Below are positions 7,195-15,749 of a stretch of DNA of 24,480 bases, in pieces (within the stretch, counting starts at the first letter, position 1; each line of letters opens with the position of its first letter). Position numbers and translations under genes: made by a program. The DNA comes from Suilimivivens sp963638365. Lineage in GTDB: Bacteria; Bacillota; Clostridia; Lachnospirales; Lachnospiraceae. The stretch is from positions 1 to 24,480 of the forward strand of contig CAVHRK010000069.1 of assembly GCA_963638365.1 (NCBI GenBank), given 5' to 3'. The notes under the pieces were generated by a model. The model saw nothing but the letters and a program-made list of their open reading frames with translations, ran no database searches and was not told the DNA's origin.

Positions 7195-7217
7195 GCTGTG
7201 GCTATGTCAGTCACAGC
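7195..7217 (+). other. Intercistronic hairpin between atpH and atpA
   Basis: GCTGTGGCT (7195-7203) pairs with AGTCACAGC (7209-7217) through nine pairs with one G-U, around an ATGTC loop. It starts two bases after the atpH stop and has no T-run, so it is not a typical terminator. It may stabilise processed ends or tune the ratio of F1 catalytic subunits to the rest. Confidence 0.5.
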
Positions 7218-7250
7218 AACAGGAATAATAAAGAAAGGTGCGTATGACCA

Positions 7251-8759
7251 ATGAATTTGAAACCGGAAGAAATCAGCTCCGTAATCAAAGAGCAGATTAA
7301 ACGATATGCTTCTGATCTTGAAGTGTCAGACGTTGGTACCGTTATCCAGGTAGCCGACGGTATTGCCCGTGTGCATGGTCTGAATAACGCAATGCAGGGT
7401 GAGCTTCTGGAATTCCCCGGCGAGGTTTATGGCATGGTCTTAAACCTGGAAGAGGATAACGTAGGTGCAGTACTTCTCGGAAGCCAGAGAAACATCAGCG
7501 AAGGCGATCAGGTTAAGACAACCGGTCGTGTAGTTGAGGTTCCTGTAGGTGATAACATGTTAGGACGTGTTGTAAATGCGCTGGGACAGCCGATCGATGG
7601 CAAAGGCCCGATTCAGACAGACAAATATCGTAAGATCGAAAGAGTAGCATCCGGTGTTATCACACGTAAATCCGTAGATACACCGTTACAGACAGGTATT
7701 AAGGCAATCGACTCCATGGTGCCCATCGGAAGAGGACAGCGTGAGTTGATCATCGGCGACAGACAGACCGGTAAGACGGCAATCGCCATTGATACCATTA
7801 TTAATCAGAAGGGACAGGGCGTGAAGTGTATTTATGTCGCAATCGGACAGAAGGCTTCTACCGTTGCATCCCTTGTTAAGACCTTAGAAGAAGCAGGCGC
7901 TATGGCTTATACAACAATCGTTGCGGCAACCGCCAGTGAGCTTGCTCCGTTACAGTATATTGCTCCGTATTCCGGATGTGCAATCGGAGAGGAATGGATG
8001 GAGAATGGAGAGGACGTGCTGGTAGTATACGATGACTTAACAAAGCATGCGGCTGCATACCGTACACTTTCCCTGCTTCTTAAGCGTCCACCCGGACGTG
8101 AGGCATATCCCGGTGATGTATTCTATCTGCATTCCAGACTGTTAGAGCGTGCAGCAAGAATGAGTGATGAGTACGGCGGAGGATCCTTAACGGCATTACC
8201 GATTATCGAAACGCAGGCAGGTGACGTATCTGCTTACATTCCGACCAATGTTATTTCCATTACCGATGGACAGATTTATCTGGAAACCGAAATGTTCAAT
8301 TCCGGATTCCGTCCGGCTGTTAACGCAGGACTTTCTGTATCCCGTGTTGGTGGTGACGCACAGATCAAGGCAATGAAGAAGATTGCTTCCCCGATTCGTG
8401 TGGAGCTGGCACAGTACAGAGAACTTGCTTCCTTTGCACAGTTTGGTTCCGAGCTGGATGCCGATACCAAGGAAAAGCTGGCACAGGGTGAAAGAATTAA
8501 AGAGGTATTAAAGCAGCCTCAGTACAATCCGATGCCGGTTGAATACCAGATTATCATCATTTACGCAGTTACCAACAAGTATCTGCTGGATGTTCCTACC
8601 GAGGAGATTACCCGTTTTGAGTCAGAATTCTTTGACTTCATTAAGACAAAGTATCCGGAAATTCCGTCAGGCATTGCCGAGGAGAAGGTAATTTCTGATA
8701 CAACCGAGGAGAAGTTAAAGAAGGCAATTGAAGAATTCAAAGCAGAATTTCTTAAATAA
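7251..8759 (+). CDS. atpA: F1Fo ATP synthase subunit alpha
   Basis: Alpha forms the non-catalytic nucleotide sites of the F1 hexamer. At 502 residues it is full length. The N-terminal beta-barrel leads to the P-loop GDRQTGKT (169-176), followed by IYVAIGQKAS, VVYDDLTKHA and the GREAYPGDVFYLHSRLLERA stretch diagnostic of alpha. The C-terminal helical domain ends near EFKAEFLK. A GAAAGGTG site ends 8-9 bases before the ATG at 7251. atpG starts 23 bases after the stop. Confidence 0.97.
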   Translation: MNLKPEEISSVIKEQIKRYASDLEVSDVGTVIQVADGIARVHGLNNAMQGELLEFPGEVYGMVLNLEEDNVGAVLLGSQRNISEGDQVKTTGRVVEVPVGDNMLGRVVNALGQPIDGKGPIQTDKYRKIERVASGVITRKSVDTPLQTGIKAIDSMVPIGRGQRELIIGDRQTGKTAIAIDTIINQKGQGVKCIYVAIGQKASTVASLVKTLEEAGAMAYTTIVAATASELAPLQYIAPYSGCAIGEEWMENGEDVLVVYDDLTKHAAAYRTLSLLLKRPPGREAYPGDVFYLHSRLLERAARMSDEYGGGSLTALPIIETQAGDVSAYIPTNVISITDGQIYLETEMFNSGFRPAVNAGLSVSRVGGDAQIKAMKKIASPIRVELAQYRELASFAQFGSELDADTKEKLAQGERIKEVLKQPQYNPMPVEYQIIIIYAVTNKYLLDVPTEEITRFESEFFDFIKTKYPEIPSGIAEEKVISDTTEEKLKKAIEEFKAEFLK

Positions 8760-8782
8760 TTCGGAAGGGAACAGGTGATATT

Positions 8783-9640
8783 ATGGCCTCAATGAGAGAC
8801 ATAAAGCGGCGTAAGGGCAGTATCCAGAGTACCCAGCAGATTACCAAGGCCATGAAGCTTGTTTCTACTGTAAAGCTGCAGAGAGCCAAGCAGAATGCCG
8901 AGAAATCCCAGACCTATTTCCACTGCATGTACAATACCGTACATTCGATTCTTCGAAGAACGCAGAATCTGGAGCATAAATATTTAAAGTCCGGTGAAAG
9001 CGGCAAGAAAGCAGTCATTGTGATTACTTCAAACCGTGGACTTGCAGGCGGCTACAACTCCAATGTCATCAAGCTGATTACACAGGGAGAGCTTGCAAAC
9101 GAAGATCTGGCAATTTATGCAATTGGTAAGAAGGGAAAAGATGCCCTTGCAAAGAACTATGAGATTAGAGCTGATTATTCAGATGTAATTGAAGATCCTG
9201 TTTATGCAGAAGCCATGAAGATCAGTAAGGAAGTTCTCACTGCCTTTGAAAATGGTGAAATCAGTGAGATCTACCTGGCCTATACCGGGTTTAAGAATAC
9301 CGTTGTTCATATTCCGACCCTGTTAAAGCTTCTTCCGGTTGAGATTTCCGATGAGGAAGAAACCGCGCAGGAAGATGATCATGTCATGATGAACTTTGAG
9401 CCGGAGGATGAAGAGGCTTTGAATTTGCTGATCCCGAAATATATTACCAGCCTGATTTACGGTGGTATGATTGAAGCGATTGCCAGTGAAAACGGAGCCA
9501 GAATGCAGGCCATGGACGCTGCAACAAGCAACGCAGAAGAAATGATCGAAGACCTGACTCTTCTTTACAATCGTGCTCGTCAGGGCTCCATTACACAGGA
9601 ACTGACCGAAATTATCGCGGGCGCAAACGCGATCTCATAG
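8783..9640 (+). CDS. atpG: F1Fo ATP synthase subunit gamma
   Basis: Gamma is the central rotor shaft of F1. The 285-residue protein has the conserved N-terminal coiled-coil helix (MRDIKRRKGSIQSTQQITKAM), a Rossmann-like middle with ITSNRGLAGGYNSNV, and the C-terminal helix containing RMQAMDAATSNAEEMI and YNRARQGSITQELTEI. The two terminal helices form the shaft. An AACAGGTG site precedes the ATG at 8783. There is no insertion or truncation. Confidence 0.96.
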   Translation: MASMRDIKRRKGSIQSTQQITKAMKLVSTVKLQRAKQNAEKSQTYFHCMYNTVHSILRRTQNLEHKYLKSGESGKKAVIVITSNRGLAGGYNSNVIKLITQGELANEDLAIYAIGKKGKDALAKNYEIRADYSDVIEDPVYAEAMKISKEVLTAFENGEISEIYLAYTGFKNTVVHIPTLLKLLPVEISDEEETAQEDDHVMMNFEPEDEEALNLLIPKYITSLIYGGMIEAIASENGARMQAMDAATSNAEEMIEDLTLLYNRARQGSITQELTEIIAGANAIS

Positions 9641-9671
9641 AACAAATAAGAATCAAGAAAGGATGAAAGAA

Positions 9672-11057
9672 ATGGCAGATTCAGGAAAAATCACTCAGGT
9701 TATCGGTGCCGTTCTGGATGTAAAGTTTGCCGGTAACAGACTGCCGGAAATCAACGAAGCAATCAAGGTTCCTCTGCAGGATGGCGGAGAACTTGTTGTG
9801 GAAGTTGCCCAGCATCTCGGTGACGATACTGTCAGATGTATTGCCATGGGAACCACAGACGGACTTGTCCGCGGAATGGAAGCAATTGCTACCGGAAAGC
9901 CGATTTCCGTACCTGTTGGCGAGAATACCTTAGGACGTATCTTTAACGTACTGGGTGATCCCATTGATAATAAACCAGCTCCGGAAGGAGTTTCCTATGA
10001 ACCGATCCACAGAGCAGCACCCCAGTTCGTAGAGCAGTCTACCCAGCAGGAACTTCTGGAAACCGGTATTAAGGTCGTAGACCTTCTTTGCCCTTACCAG
10101 AAGGGTGGTAAGATCGGTCTGTTCGGTGGTGCCGGTGTAGGTAAGACCGTACTGATCCAGGAGCTGATCCGTAACATCGCAACCGAGCACGGTGGATATT
10201 CCGTATTTACCGGTGTTGGTGAAAGAACAAGAGAGGGAAATGACTTATATCATGAAATGACCGAGTCCGGCGTTATTGATAAGACAACCATGGTGTTTGG
10301 TCAGATGAATGAGCCCCCCGGAGCCAGAATGAGAGTTGGTCTTACCGGTCTTACGATGGCAGAGTATTTCCGTGACAAAGGTGGAAAGGACGTGCTTCTT
10401 TTCATTGATAATATTTTCCGTTTCACACAGGCAGGTTCCGAGGTGTCCGCACTTCTTGGACGTATGCCTTCCGCAGTAGGTTATCAGCCTACCCTGCAGA
10501 CAGAAATGGGTGCACTTCAGGAGCGTATTACATCAACAAAGAACGGATCCATTACTTCCGTTCAGGCAGTATATGTACCGGCCGATGACTTAACCGACCC
10601 TGCTCCGGCAACCACCTTCGCACATCTGGATGCAACAACCGTACTTAGCCGTTCTATCGTAGAATTAGGTATTTACCCTGCGGTAGATCCGCTCGAGTCC
10701 ACATCCAGAATTCTGGATCCCAGAATTGTTGGTGAAGAGCATTATGCCGTTGCCCGTGGTGTACAGGAAATTCTTCAGAAGTATAAGGAATTACAGGATA
10801 TCATCGCCATCCTTGGTATGGACGAATTATCCGAAAGCGATAAGCTCGTTGTAAACCGTGCAAGAAAGGTACAGAGATTCTTATCCCAGCCGTTCTTCGT
10901 AGCCAGCAAGTTCCTGGGAATTGACGGAAAGTATGTACCGATTAACGAGACAATCCGTGGCTTCAAGGAAATTCTGGAAGGTAAACATGATGATATACCG
11001 GAAAGCTATTTCCTGAATGCCGGAAGCATTGATGACGTACTTGCCCGCGTGAAATAA
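9672..11057 (+). CDS. atpD: F1Fo ATP synthase subunit beta
   Basis: Beta holds the catalytic ATP sites. From ATG 9672 the protein has 461 residues. The P-loop GGAGVGKT is at 152-159, the catalytic Glu184 is in GVGERTREGND, and LLFIDNIFRFTQAG contains the Walker B region. DELSESD near the C-terminus is the DELSEED lever with small changes. An ATG at 9663 is in frame, but the AAGAAAGGA site abuts it; the spacing of about 9 bases to 9672 and the family start (MADSGKITQVIG) favour the later ATG. atpC starts 14 bases after the stop. Confidence 0.96.
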   Translation: MADSGKITQVIGAVLDVKFAGNRLPEINEAIKVPLQDGGELVVEVAQHLGDDTVRCIAMGTTDGLVRGMEAIATGKPISVPVGENTLGRIFNVLGDPIDNKPAPEGVSYEPIHRAAPQFVEQSTQQELLETGIKVVDLLCPYQKGGKIGLFGGAGVGKTVLIQELIRNIATEHGGYSVFTGVGERTREGNDLYHEMTESGVIDKTTMVFGQMNEPPGARMRVGLTGLTMAEYFRDKGGKDVLLFIDNIFRFTQAGSEVSALLGRMPSAVGYQPTLQTEMGALQERITSTKNGSITSVQAVYVPADDLTDPAPATTFAHLDATTVLSRSIVELGIYPAVDPLESTSRILDPRIVGEEHYAVARGVQEILQKYKELQDIIAILGMDELSESDKLVVNRARKVQRFLSQPFFVASKFLGIDGKYVPINETIRGFKEILEGKHDDIPESYFLNAGSIDDVLARVK

Positions 11058-11071
11058 CGGGAGGTGGTCAG

Positions 11072-11479
11072 ATGGCAGACAGTAATTTATTTACCTTAAA
11101 AATTATTACTCCGGACCGCGTCTTCTATGAAGGTGAAGTTTCCATGGTGGAATTCAATACCACCGAGGGCGAGATCGGTGTGTTAAAGGGACATATCCCG
11201 TTAACCGTAATCATCAGCCCCGGAATTCTTACCATCACAGAAGCAGAAGGAACGAAGGAAGCTGCATTACATGCAGGTTTTGCAGAGATTCTGCAGGATC
11301 AGCTTGTCATTATGGCAGAGATCATCGAGTGGCCGGAAGAAATCGATCTCGATCGTGCGGAGCACGCAAGAGAACGTGCGGAAGAAAGACTTCGCAGCAA
11401 GACTCCGGAGACCGATCTTCTTCGTGCAGAAACCGCATTACAGAGATCTCTGGCACGTATTCATGTATTAAAATCATAA
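11072..11479 (+). CDS. atpC: F1Fo ATP synthase subunit epsilon
   Basis: Epsilon binds gamma at the foot of the rotor and can inhibit ATP hydrolysis. The 135-residue protein has the N-terminal beta-sandwich (residues 1-85, with VEFNTTEGEIGVLKGHIPL) and a full C-terminal two-helix domain (from about IDLDRAEHARERAEERL to the end), so the inhibitory arm is retained. GGGAGGTGGTC precedes the ATG. It is the last gene of the operon, with the terminator 22 bases downstream. Confidence 0.95.
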   Translation: MADSNLFTLKIITPDRVFYEGEVSMVEFNTTEGEIGVLKGHIPLTVIISPGILTITEAEGTKEAALHAGFAEILQDQLVIMAEIIEWPEEIDLDRAEHARERAEERLRSKTPETDLLRAETALQRSLARIHVLKS

Positions 11480-11501
11480 GAATTGATACAGCAGATGGTT
11501 G

Positions 11502-11534
11502 AAAAGTCCATTCCTTTGACGGGGATGGACTTTT
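11502..11534 (+). terminator. Intrinsic terminator of the atp operon
   Basis: AAAAGTCCATTCC (11502-11514) pairs with GGGATGGACTTTT (11522-11534) over 13 positions with one G-U, around a TTTGACG loop. The 3' arm itself ends in TTTT. It separates the atp operon from the next cluster. Confidence 0.85.
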
Positions 11535-11595
11535 GACTCTGTTCTCACGACTACAGAGGGAATGCATATCATAACAGTAAAGAAACAAGGACGTT

Positions 11596-12000
11596 ATGAT
11601 TATGTATGAACGCAGAATTATGCCGTTTTATATGACGTATCCCATGCCGATGTTCGGGCAGCAGGAAAACACTGTGATGCGTGATCTGGAATATATGCAG
11701 CAGATGTACCCGAAGGAGGCAAAGCGTTATCAGAAGCTGATCGCCGGGATTTTAGACAAAATGGACTATGAAGGAAGTATGATCTATGACGAATATCCGG
11801 ACCGGATCCAGTTATACCGGCTCGCCATGGATATTCTGGATCGGGTAAAAAGAGAAGAAAACAGCAACGAAGAATCTGCACCGGATGCGGATTCCCCGGA
11901 AAAGTGGCAGAGAATCGGGGATCTCATACAGATTCTTCTGTTTTATGAAATTTATAAGAGAAGACACAAGGATGAACGATTTACACACTTATTTATCTGA
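11596..12000 (+). CDS. Small protein of unknown function
   Basis: This 134-residue protein is not recognised. It opens with a Met/Pro/Tyr-rich stretch (MIMYERRIMPFYMTYPMPMF), then a helical, charged region (DLEYMQQMYPKEAKRYQKLI), an acidic linker (about 86-100) and a final amphipathic helix ending in KRRHKDERF. There is no signal peptide and no clear membrane segment. ATG 11596 has AAGG five bases upstream. The methyltransferase start lies inside its last 29 bases, so the two are probably coupled and may work together. It looks soluble; coat- or spore-associated proteins can have similar openings, but nothing here proves that. Confidence 0.65.
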   Translation: MIMYERRIMPFYMTYPMPMFGQQENTVMRDLEYMQQMYPKEAKRYQKLIAGILDKMDYEGSMIYDEYPDRIQLYRLAMDILDRVKREENSNEESAPDADSPEKWQRIGDLIQILLFYEIYKRRHKDERFTHLFI

Positions 12001-13180
12001 ATTATGCAATGACAGACTCTATCAGATGATTCTGAGCAATCCGCGGGAAAAGGACGGAGTTTCCAAAATTAAGATCCGTCCCGTGATGGTAAAGCAGGAG
12101 CTTAGTTTTCAGGAGACCCGTTTTCAGGGAACGCAGGTTTTTCATAAGAATTATACGGCAGGGGATCTGGTATCCCTTGTGGAACGTTACATGGAAGAAG
12201 AATTCCGACAGTTAGAGGCTGAGCACATGGAGGGCAGACTCCATGTGCTTGTGAGTAAAAAGGGAAGGACAACCATCAAGTTTCAGCCCTCGAAATCCGG
12301 AGAGAAAACCCTGAAACCGGTCATGGAGCACAACCGTGAGAAGCGTTATATTTTAAAGGAAGGAATTCCGGTTCCGTTTCTCATTGATTTAGGAGTGCAG
12401 ACCCCGGAGGGGAAAATTGTACATGCTCGGTATGACAAATTCAAACAGATTAACCGTTATCTTGAATTTGTGGAGGATATTCTGCCTACACTGCAAAAGA
12501 AGGGAACCGTGCATATCATTGACTTTGGATGCGGAAAGTCTTATCTTACCTTTGCCCTGTATTATTATCTGCATGAACTGAAAGAACAGGATGTAGCGAT
12601 TACCGGTCTGGATCTTAAACAGGATGTGATCCGTCACTGCAACGAACTTGCCCGGAGCTATGGCTATGAGAAGCTGCAGTTTCTTCACGGGGATATTGCA
12701 AAATATGAAGGCGGCGAGGAAGTAGATATGGTGGTGACCTTGCATGCCTGTGATACGGCAACGGATTATGCGCTGCAAAAGGCCATGAAATGGAATGCGA
12801 AGGTGATCTTTTCCGTACCGTGCTGTCAGCATGAGGTGAACCGGCAGATTCAGAATGACATATTGGAGCCGGTATTGAAATATGGTATATTAAAAGAGCG
12901 TATGGCAGCGATTCTTACCGATGCAGTCCGGGCAGAGGTGCTTGAGACGGCAGGGTATGACACACAGATTCTGGAATTTATCGATATGGAGCACACGCCG
13001 AAGAATCTGCTGATCCGTGCGGTGAAGAGAAATCCGTCGAAGCAGACCTCCAATATGCAGCAGAACGAAGCAGCAGGGAGAAGGTCACAAACTGAGACGG
13101 AACTTTCCCGGATGACGCAGGAGTTTCACATTCACACCACGCTGCAGAAGCTTATGGAACAGGAAAATTGTAATTCGTAA
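11972..13180 (+). CDS. Class I SAM-dependent methyltransferase (Methyltransf_32-like)
   Basis: From ATG 11972 the product has 402 residues. The C-terminal half is a Rossmann methyltransferase: motif I HIIDFGCGKSYLTFALYYYL, GLDLKQDVI as the ribose-binding strand, VVTLHACDTATDYAL, and a VPCCQHEVN motif (about 282-290) typical of the Methyltransf_32 group. The N-terminal 170 residues (KIRPVMVKQE, then HNREKRYILKEG) are probably the substrate-binding part. The substrate is unknown; rRNA, tRNA or protein are all possible. The frame extends upstream to 11885, but that part overlaps the previous gene out of frame. The last 50 residues are Gln-rich and low in structure. Confidence 0.75.
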   Translation: MNDLHTYLSELCNDRLYQMILSNPREKDGVSKIKIRPVMVKQELSFQETRFQGTQVFHKNYTAGDLVSLVERYMEEEFRQLEAEHMEGRLHVLVSKKGRTTIKFQPSKSGEKTLKPVMEHNREKRYILKEGIPVPFLIDLGVQTPEGKIVHARYDKFKQINRYLEFVEDILPTLQKKGTVHIIDFGCGKSYLTFALYYYLHELKEQDVAITGLDLKQDVIRHCNELARSYGYEKLQFLHGDIAKYEGGEEVDMVVTLHACDTATDYALQKAMKWNAKVIFSVPCCQHEVNRQIQNDILEPVLKYGILKERMAAILTDAVRAEVLETAGYDTQILEFIDMEHTPKNLLIRAVKRNPSKQTSNMQQNEAAGRRSQTETELSRMTQEFHIHTTLQKLMEQENCNS

Positions 13181-13194
13181 TATAGGGAAAAGGA

Positions 13195-15732
13195 ATGAAG
13201 AAACTGATCATTAATATTGCAATCGTGATTGCGGTATTTTTTATAGCACTGTTTGTTGCGGGCAGTATCATCAATCAGGGAACGACCGACATGACAATGG
13301 AGATGGGGAAAGCGACCTTTCCGGTTGTGACGGTACGGTTTAACGGGATTGAGATGAATCCGATGCACGGATACCGCAAGGAAATGAAAACAAATCTGAT
13401 GCGGGAATCCATCACACCGCTGATGTCAGGTCGGAAGGTGGCCCTTCAGATTGACCGGTTCGGGACAGAAATTACCAGCATTGCGTTCGAGGTCCGGAGT
13501 GTGGATGGAGAGCGTTTAATTGAAAATACGCAGGTTCCTGAATGGGAAGAGCGGGACGATGGAACACTTTTTGTAACGCTGGAGCTGAAAGATTTGATCG
13601 ATATGAATCAGGAATATGAGCTGATTGTGCTCATTACCCCTGCTTCCGGCGATACCATCCGGTATTATACGCGGATCATCAGTCAGGAAGATTATCATGT
13701 GACGGATAAGCTGGAATTTGTGAAGGATTTCACAACAAAGACTTTTGATAAGGAAGCAGCCAAGAGCCTTACCAAGTATCTGGAGTCCAATTCCTCCGGG
13801 GATAATACCAATCTGGGGAAGGTAACGATTCACAGCAGCTTTGACCAGATTACCTATGCAAGTCTTCCGATCACCGTGAAAACGAGTCCGCAGATTACGA
13901 TCAAGGAAATTGATGAACAGACAGGCAGCTTTGTGACGGACTTTTATGTGACAACCTCCGATGCGGAAGCGCAGAATCTGTATCATGTGCAGGAATATTA
14001 CCGACTGCGTTATACCTCAGACCGGATTTATCTGCTGGATTATGAGCGTACCATGGATCAGGTTTTTCAGGAGGATGGAAGTGTGTATGCCAACAATAAG
14101 ATCATGCTTGGCATTACGGCAGACGACATCCAGATGGAAGAAAGCGATGACGGAAACATTCTGGCGTTTGTATCCGGAAACCGGTTGTTCAGCTATAATA
14201 CGGTAGATAACAAGATGGCCTATCTGTTTGGCTTTTATGATAAAGATAACAGGGATGCACGTACCTTTTACAATATGCACCGCATAAAAATTCTGGATGT
14301 GAGCGAGGGTGGCAATGTTACTTTTCTGGTGTATGGCTACATGAACCGTGGCAAGCACGAGGGGGAAGTCGGGATATCTGCCTTTTATTATGACAGTACC
14401 GTCAATACCATTGAGGAACTGGTTTATATTCCGAGCGAGGATCCGCAGGATGTGATTATGGAAAAGGTGAACCAGCTTTCCTATATCAATCGTGACGGAA
14501 TCCTGTATCTGATGGATAACCGGCACATTTACGGCATCAACTTTACGCAGAGAACCTATGAGGTGGTGGCAGACAATCTGCATTATAACGGTTATGTGAT
14601 TTCGGACAGCAATCGTATGATCGCATGGCAGGAGGGCGAGAGTTTGGAAAACAGCCAGACGGTGGTGCTGATGAATCTGAACACCGGCGTACAGAAGCGG
14701 ATTGAAGCGAAGGCTTCCGAAACGATTGTTCCGATCGGATTTATTGAAGAGGATCTGATCTATGGCATCGTGAATAAAAGTGATATTGTTATGGACTATG
14801 CAAGAGAAGCGGTTCTGCCGATGTACTGTGTAAAGATTGAGAATGAAAATGAAGGGGTTCTGATGACCTATGAGCAGGAGAATGTTTACGTTTTATCCGG
14901 TAGTGTGAATCAGAATCAGATCACGTTACAGCGCGTGTCAAAGGCAGAAGACGGTACTTATACGGATATTGCAGATGACCAGATTGTGAATGCGGAGAGT
15001 GCGGGCACAGGCAGAAATACGGTAGAAGTTGTTGCTACGCAGAACTATGAGAAGATCAAGCAGATTGCGCTGCGCAAAGACATCGATGTGAGTGCGATGA
15101 AGCAGCTTACGCCGAAGGAAGTGCTTTTTGAAGGAGAACGAAGTGTTTATCTGCGAAACAACGATGAGACGCAGGAGCAGTTCTATGTATATGGTAAGTA
15201 TGGTGTGAGCGGCATTTACGGTAATGCGGACCAGGCGGTTGATGCGGCAGAAAGTCAGGCCGGTGTGGTGCTGAACAGTGCCGGAAACTATGTATGGAAA
15301 AAGACCATACGAAGTACCAAGAATCAGATTATGGCAATTCAGGCAGATACGGTTACAGAGGAGAAGGATTCGCTTGCGGTTGCACTGGATACCATGCTGT
15401 CCTATGAGGGCATCATGCGGAATTCCGCTTATATGCTGCAAAGCGGAGAGACCATTTACTCCATTCTGGAAAGCGGTTTAAGCGAATGTCAGGTACTGGA
15501 TCTGACCGGATGTTCTCTGGATGCGGTTCTTTATTATGTGGATCGGGACATTCCGGTACTTGTGATGCTGCAGGACGGAAATGCCGTGCTGCTCATTGGA
15601 TTTAATGAGATGAATACGGTGATTATGAATCCGCAGACCGGAACGATCTATAAGATGGGAATGAACGATTCCAAGACCTGGTTTAAGGAAAATGGAAACC
15701 GCTTCATCACGTATATACGAAACGAGAATTAA
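13195..15732 (+). CDS. Large membrane-anchored extracytoplasmic protein with a C39-like C-terminal domain lacking catalytic residues
   Basis: The 845-residue protein begins with a clear signal-anchor (MKKLIINIAIVIAVFFIALF), so most of it should lie outside the membrane. The middle (about 230-650) is rich in short beta-strand repeats such as GNILAFVSGNRLFSYN and DGILYLMDNRHIYGINF, suggesting a beta-propeller. The last 125 residues resemble a C39-type cysteine peptidase fold: SLAVALDTMLSYEGI (726-740), GCSLDAVLYYVDRDIPVLVM, then GNAVLLIGFN (795-804) and MNPQTG. The expected Cys before the first helix is not present (EKDSLA) and the usual GH before the VVxGY strand reads GNA, so catalysis is unlikely. 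It sits between the methyltransferase and the YjgR-type ATPase. Its function is unknown; a sensor or scaffold role is speculation. Confidence 0.7.
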   Translation: MKKLIINIAIVIAVFFIALFVAGSIINQGTTDMTMEMGKATFPVVTVRFNGIEMNPMHGYRKEMKTNLMRESITPLMSGRKVALQIDRFGTEITSIAFEVRSVDGERLIENTQVPEWEERDDGTLFVTLELKDLIDMNQEYELIVLITPASGDTIRYYTRIISQEDYHVTDKLEFVKDFTTKTFDKEAAKSLTKYLESNSSGDNTNLGKVTIHSSFDQITYASLPITVKTSPQITIKEIDEQTGSFVTDFYVTTSDAEAQNLYHVQEYYRLRYTSDRIYLLDYERTMDQVFQEDGSVYANNKIMLGITADDIQMEESDDGNILAFVSGNRLFSYNTVDNKMAYLFGFYDKDNRDARTFYNMHRIKILDVSEGGNVTFLVYGYMNRGKHEGEVGISAFYYDSTVNTIEELVYIPSEDPQDVIMEKVNQLSYINRDGILYLMDNRHIYGINFTQRTYEVVADNLHYNGYVISDSNRMIAWQEGESLENSQTVVLMNLNTGVQKRIEAKASETIVPIGFIEEDLIYGIVNKSDIVMDYAREAVLPMYCVKIENENEGVLMTYEQENVYVLSGSVNQNQITLQRVSKAEDGTYTDIADDQIVNAESAGTGRNTVEVVATQNYEKIKQIALRKDIDVSAMKQLTPKEVLFEGERSVYLRNNDETQEQFYVYGKYGVSGIYGNADQAVDAAESQAGVVLNSAGNYVWKKTIRSTKNQIMAIQADTVTEEKDSLAVALDTMLSYEGIMRNSAYMLQSGETIYSILESGLSECQVLDLTGCSLDAVLYYVDRDIPVLVMLQDGNAVLLIGFNEMNTVIMNPQTGTIYKMGMNDSKTWFKENGNRFITYIRNEN

Positions 15733-15749
15733 CAGGAAGGGGATTGAAG

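Noticed and set aside
14017..14583. Minus-strand open frame of 188 residues
   Set aside because: Antisense to the 845-residue protein; low-complexity His/Ile composition and no recognisable domain.
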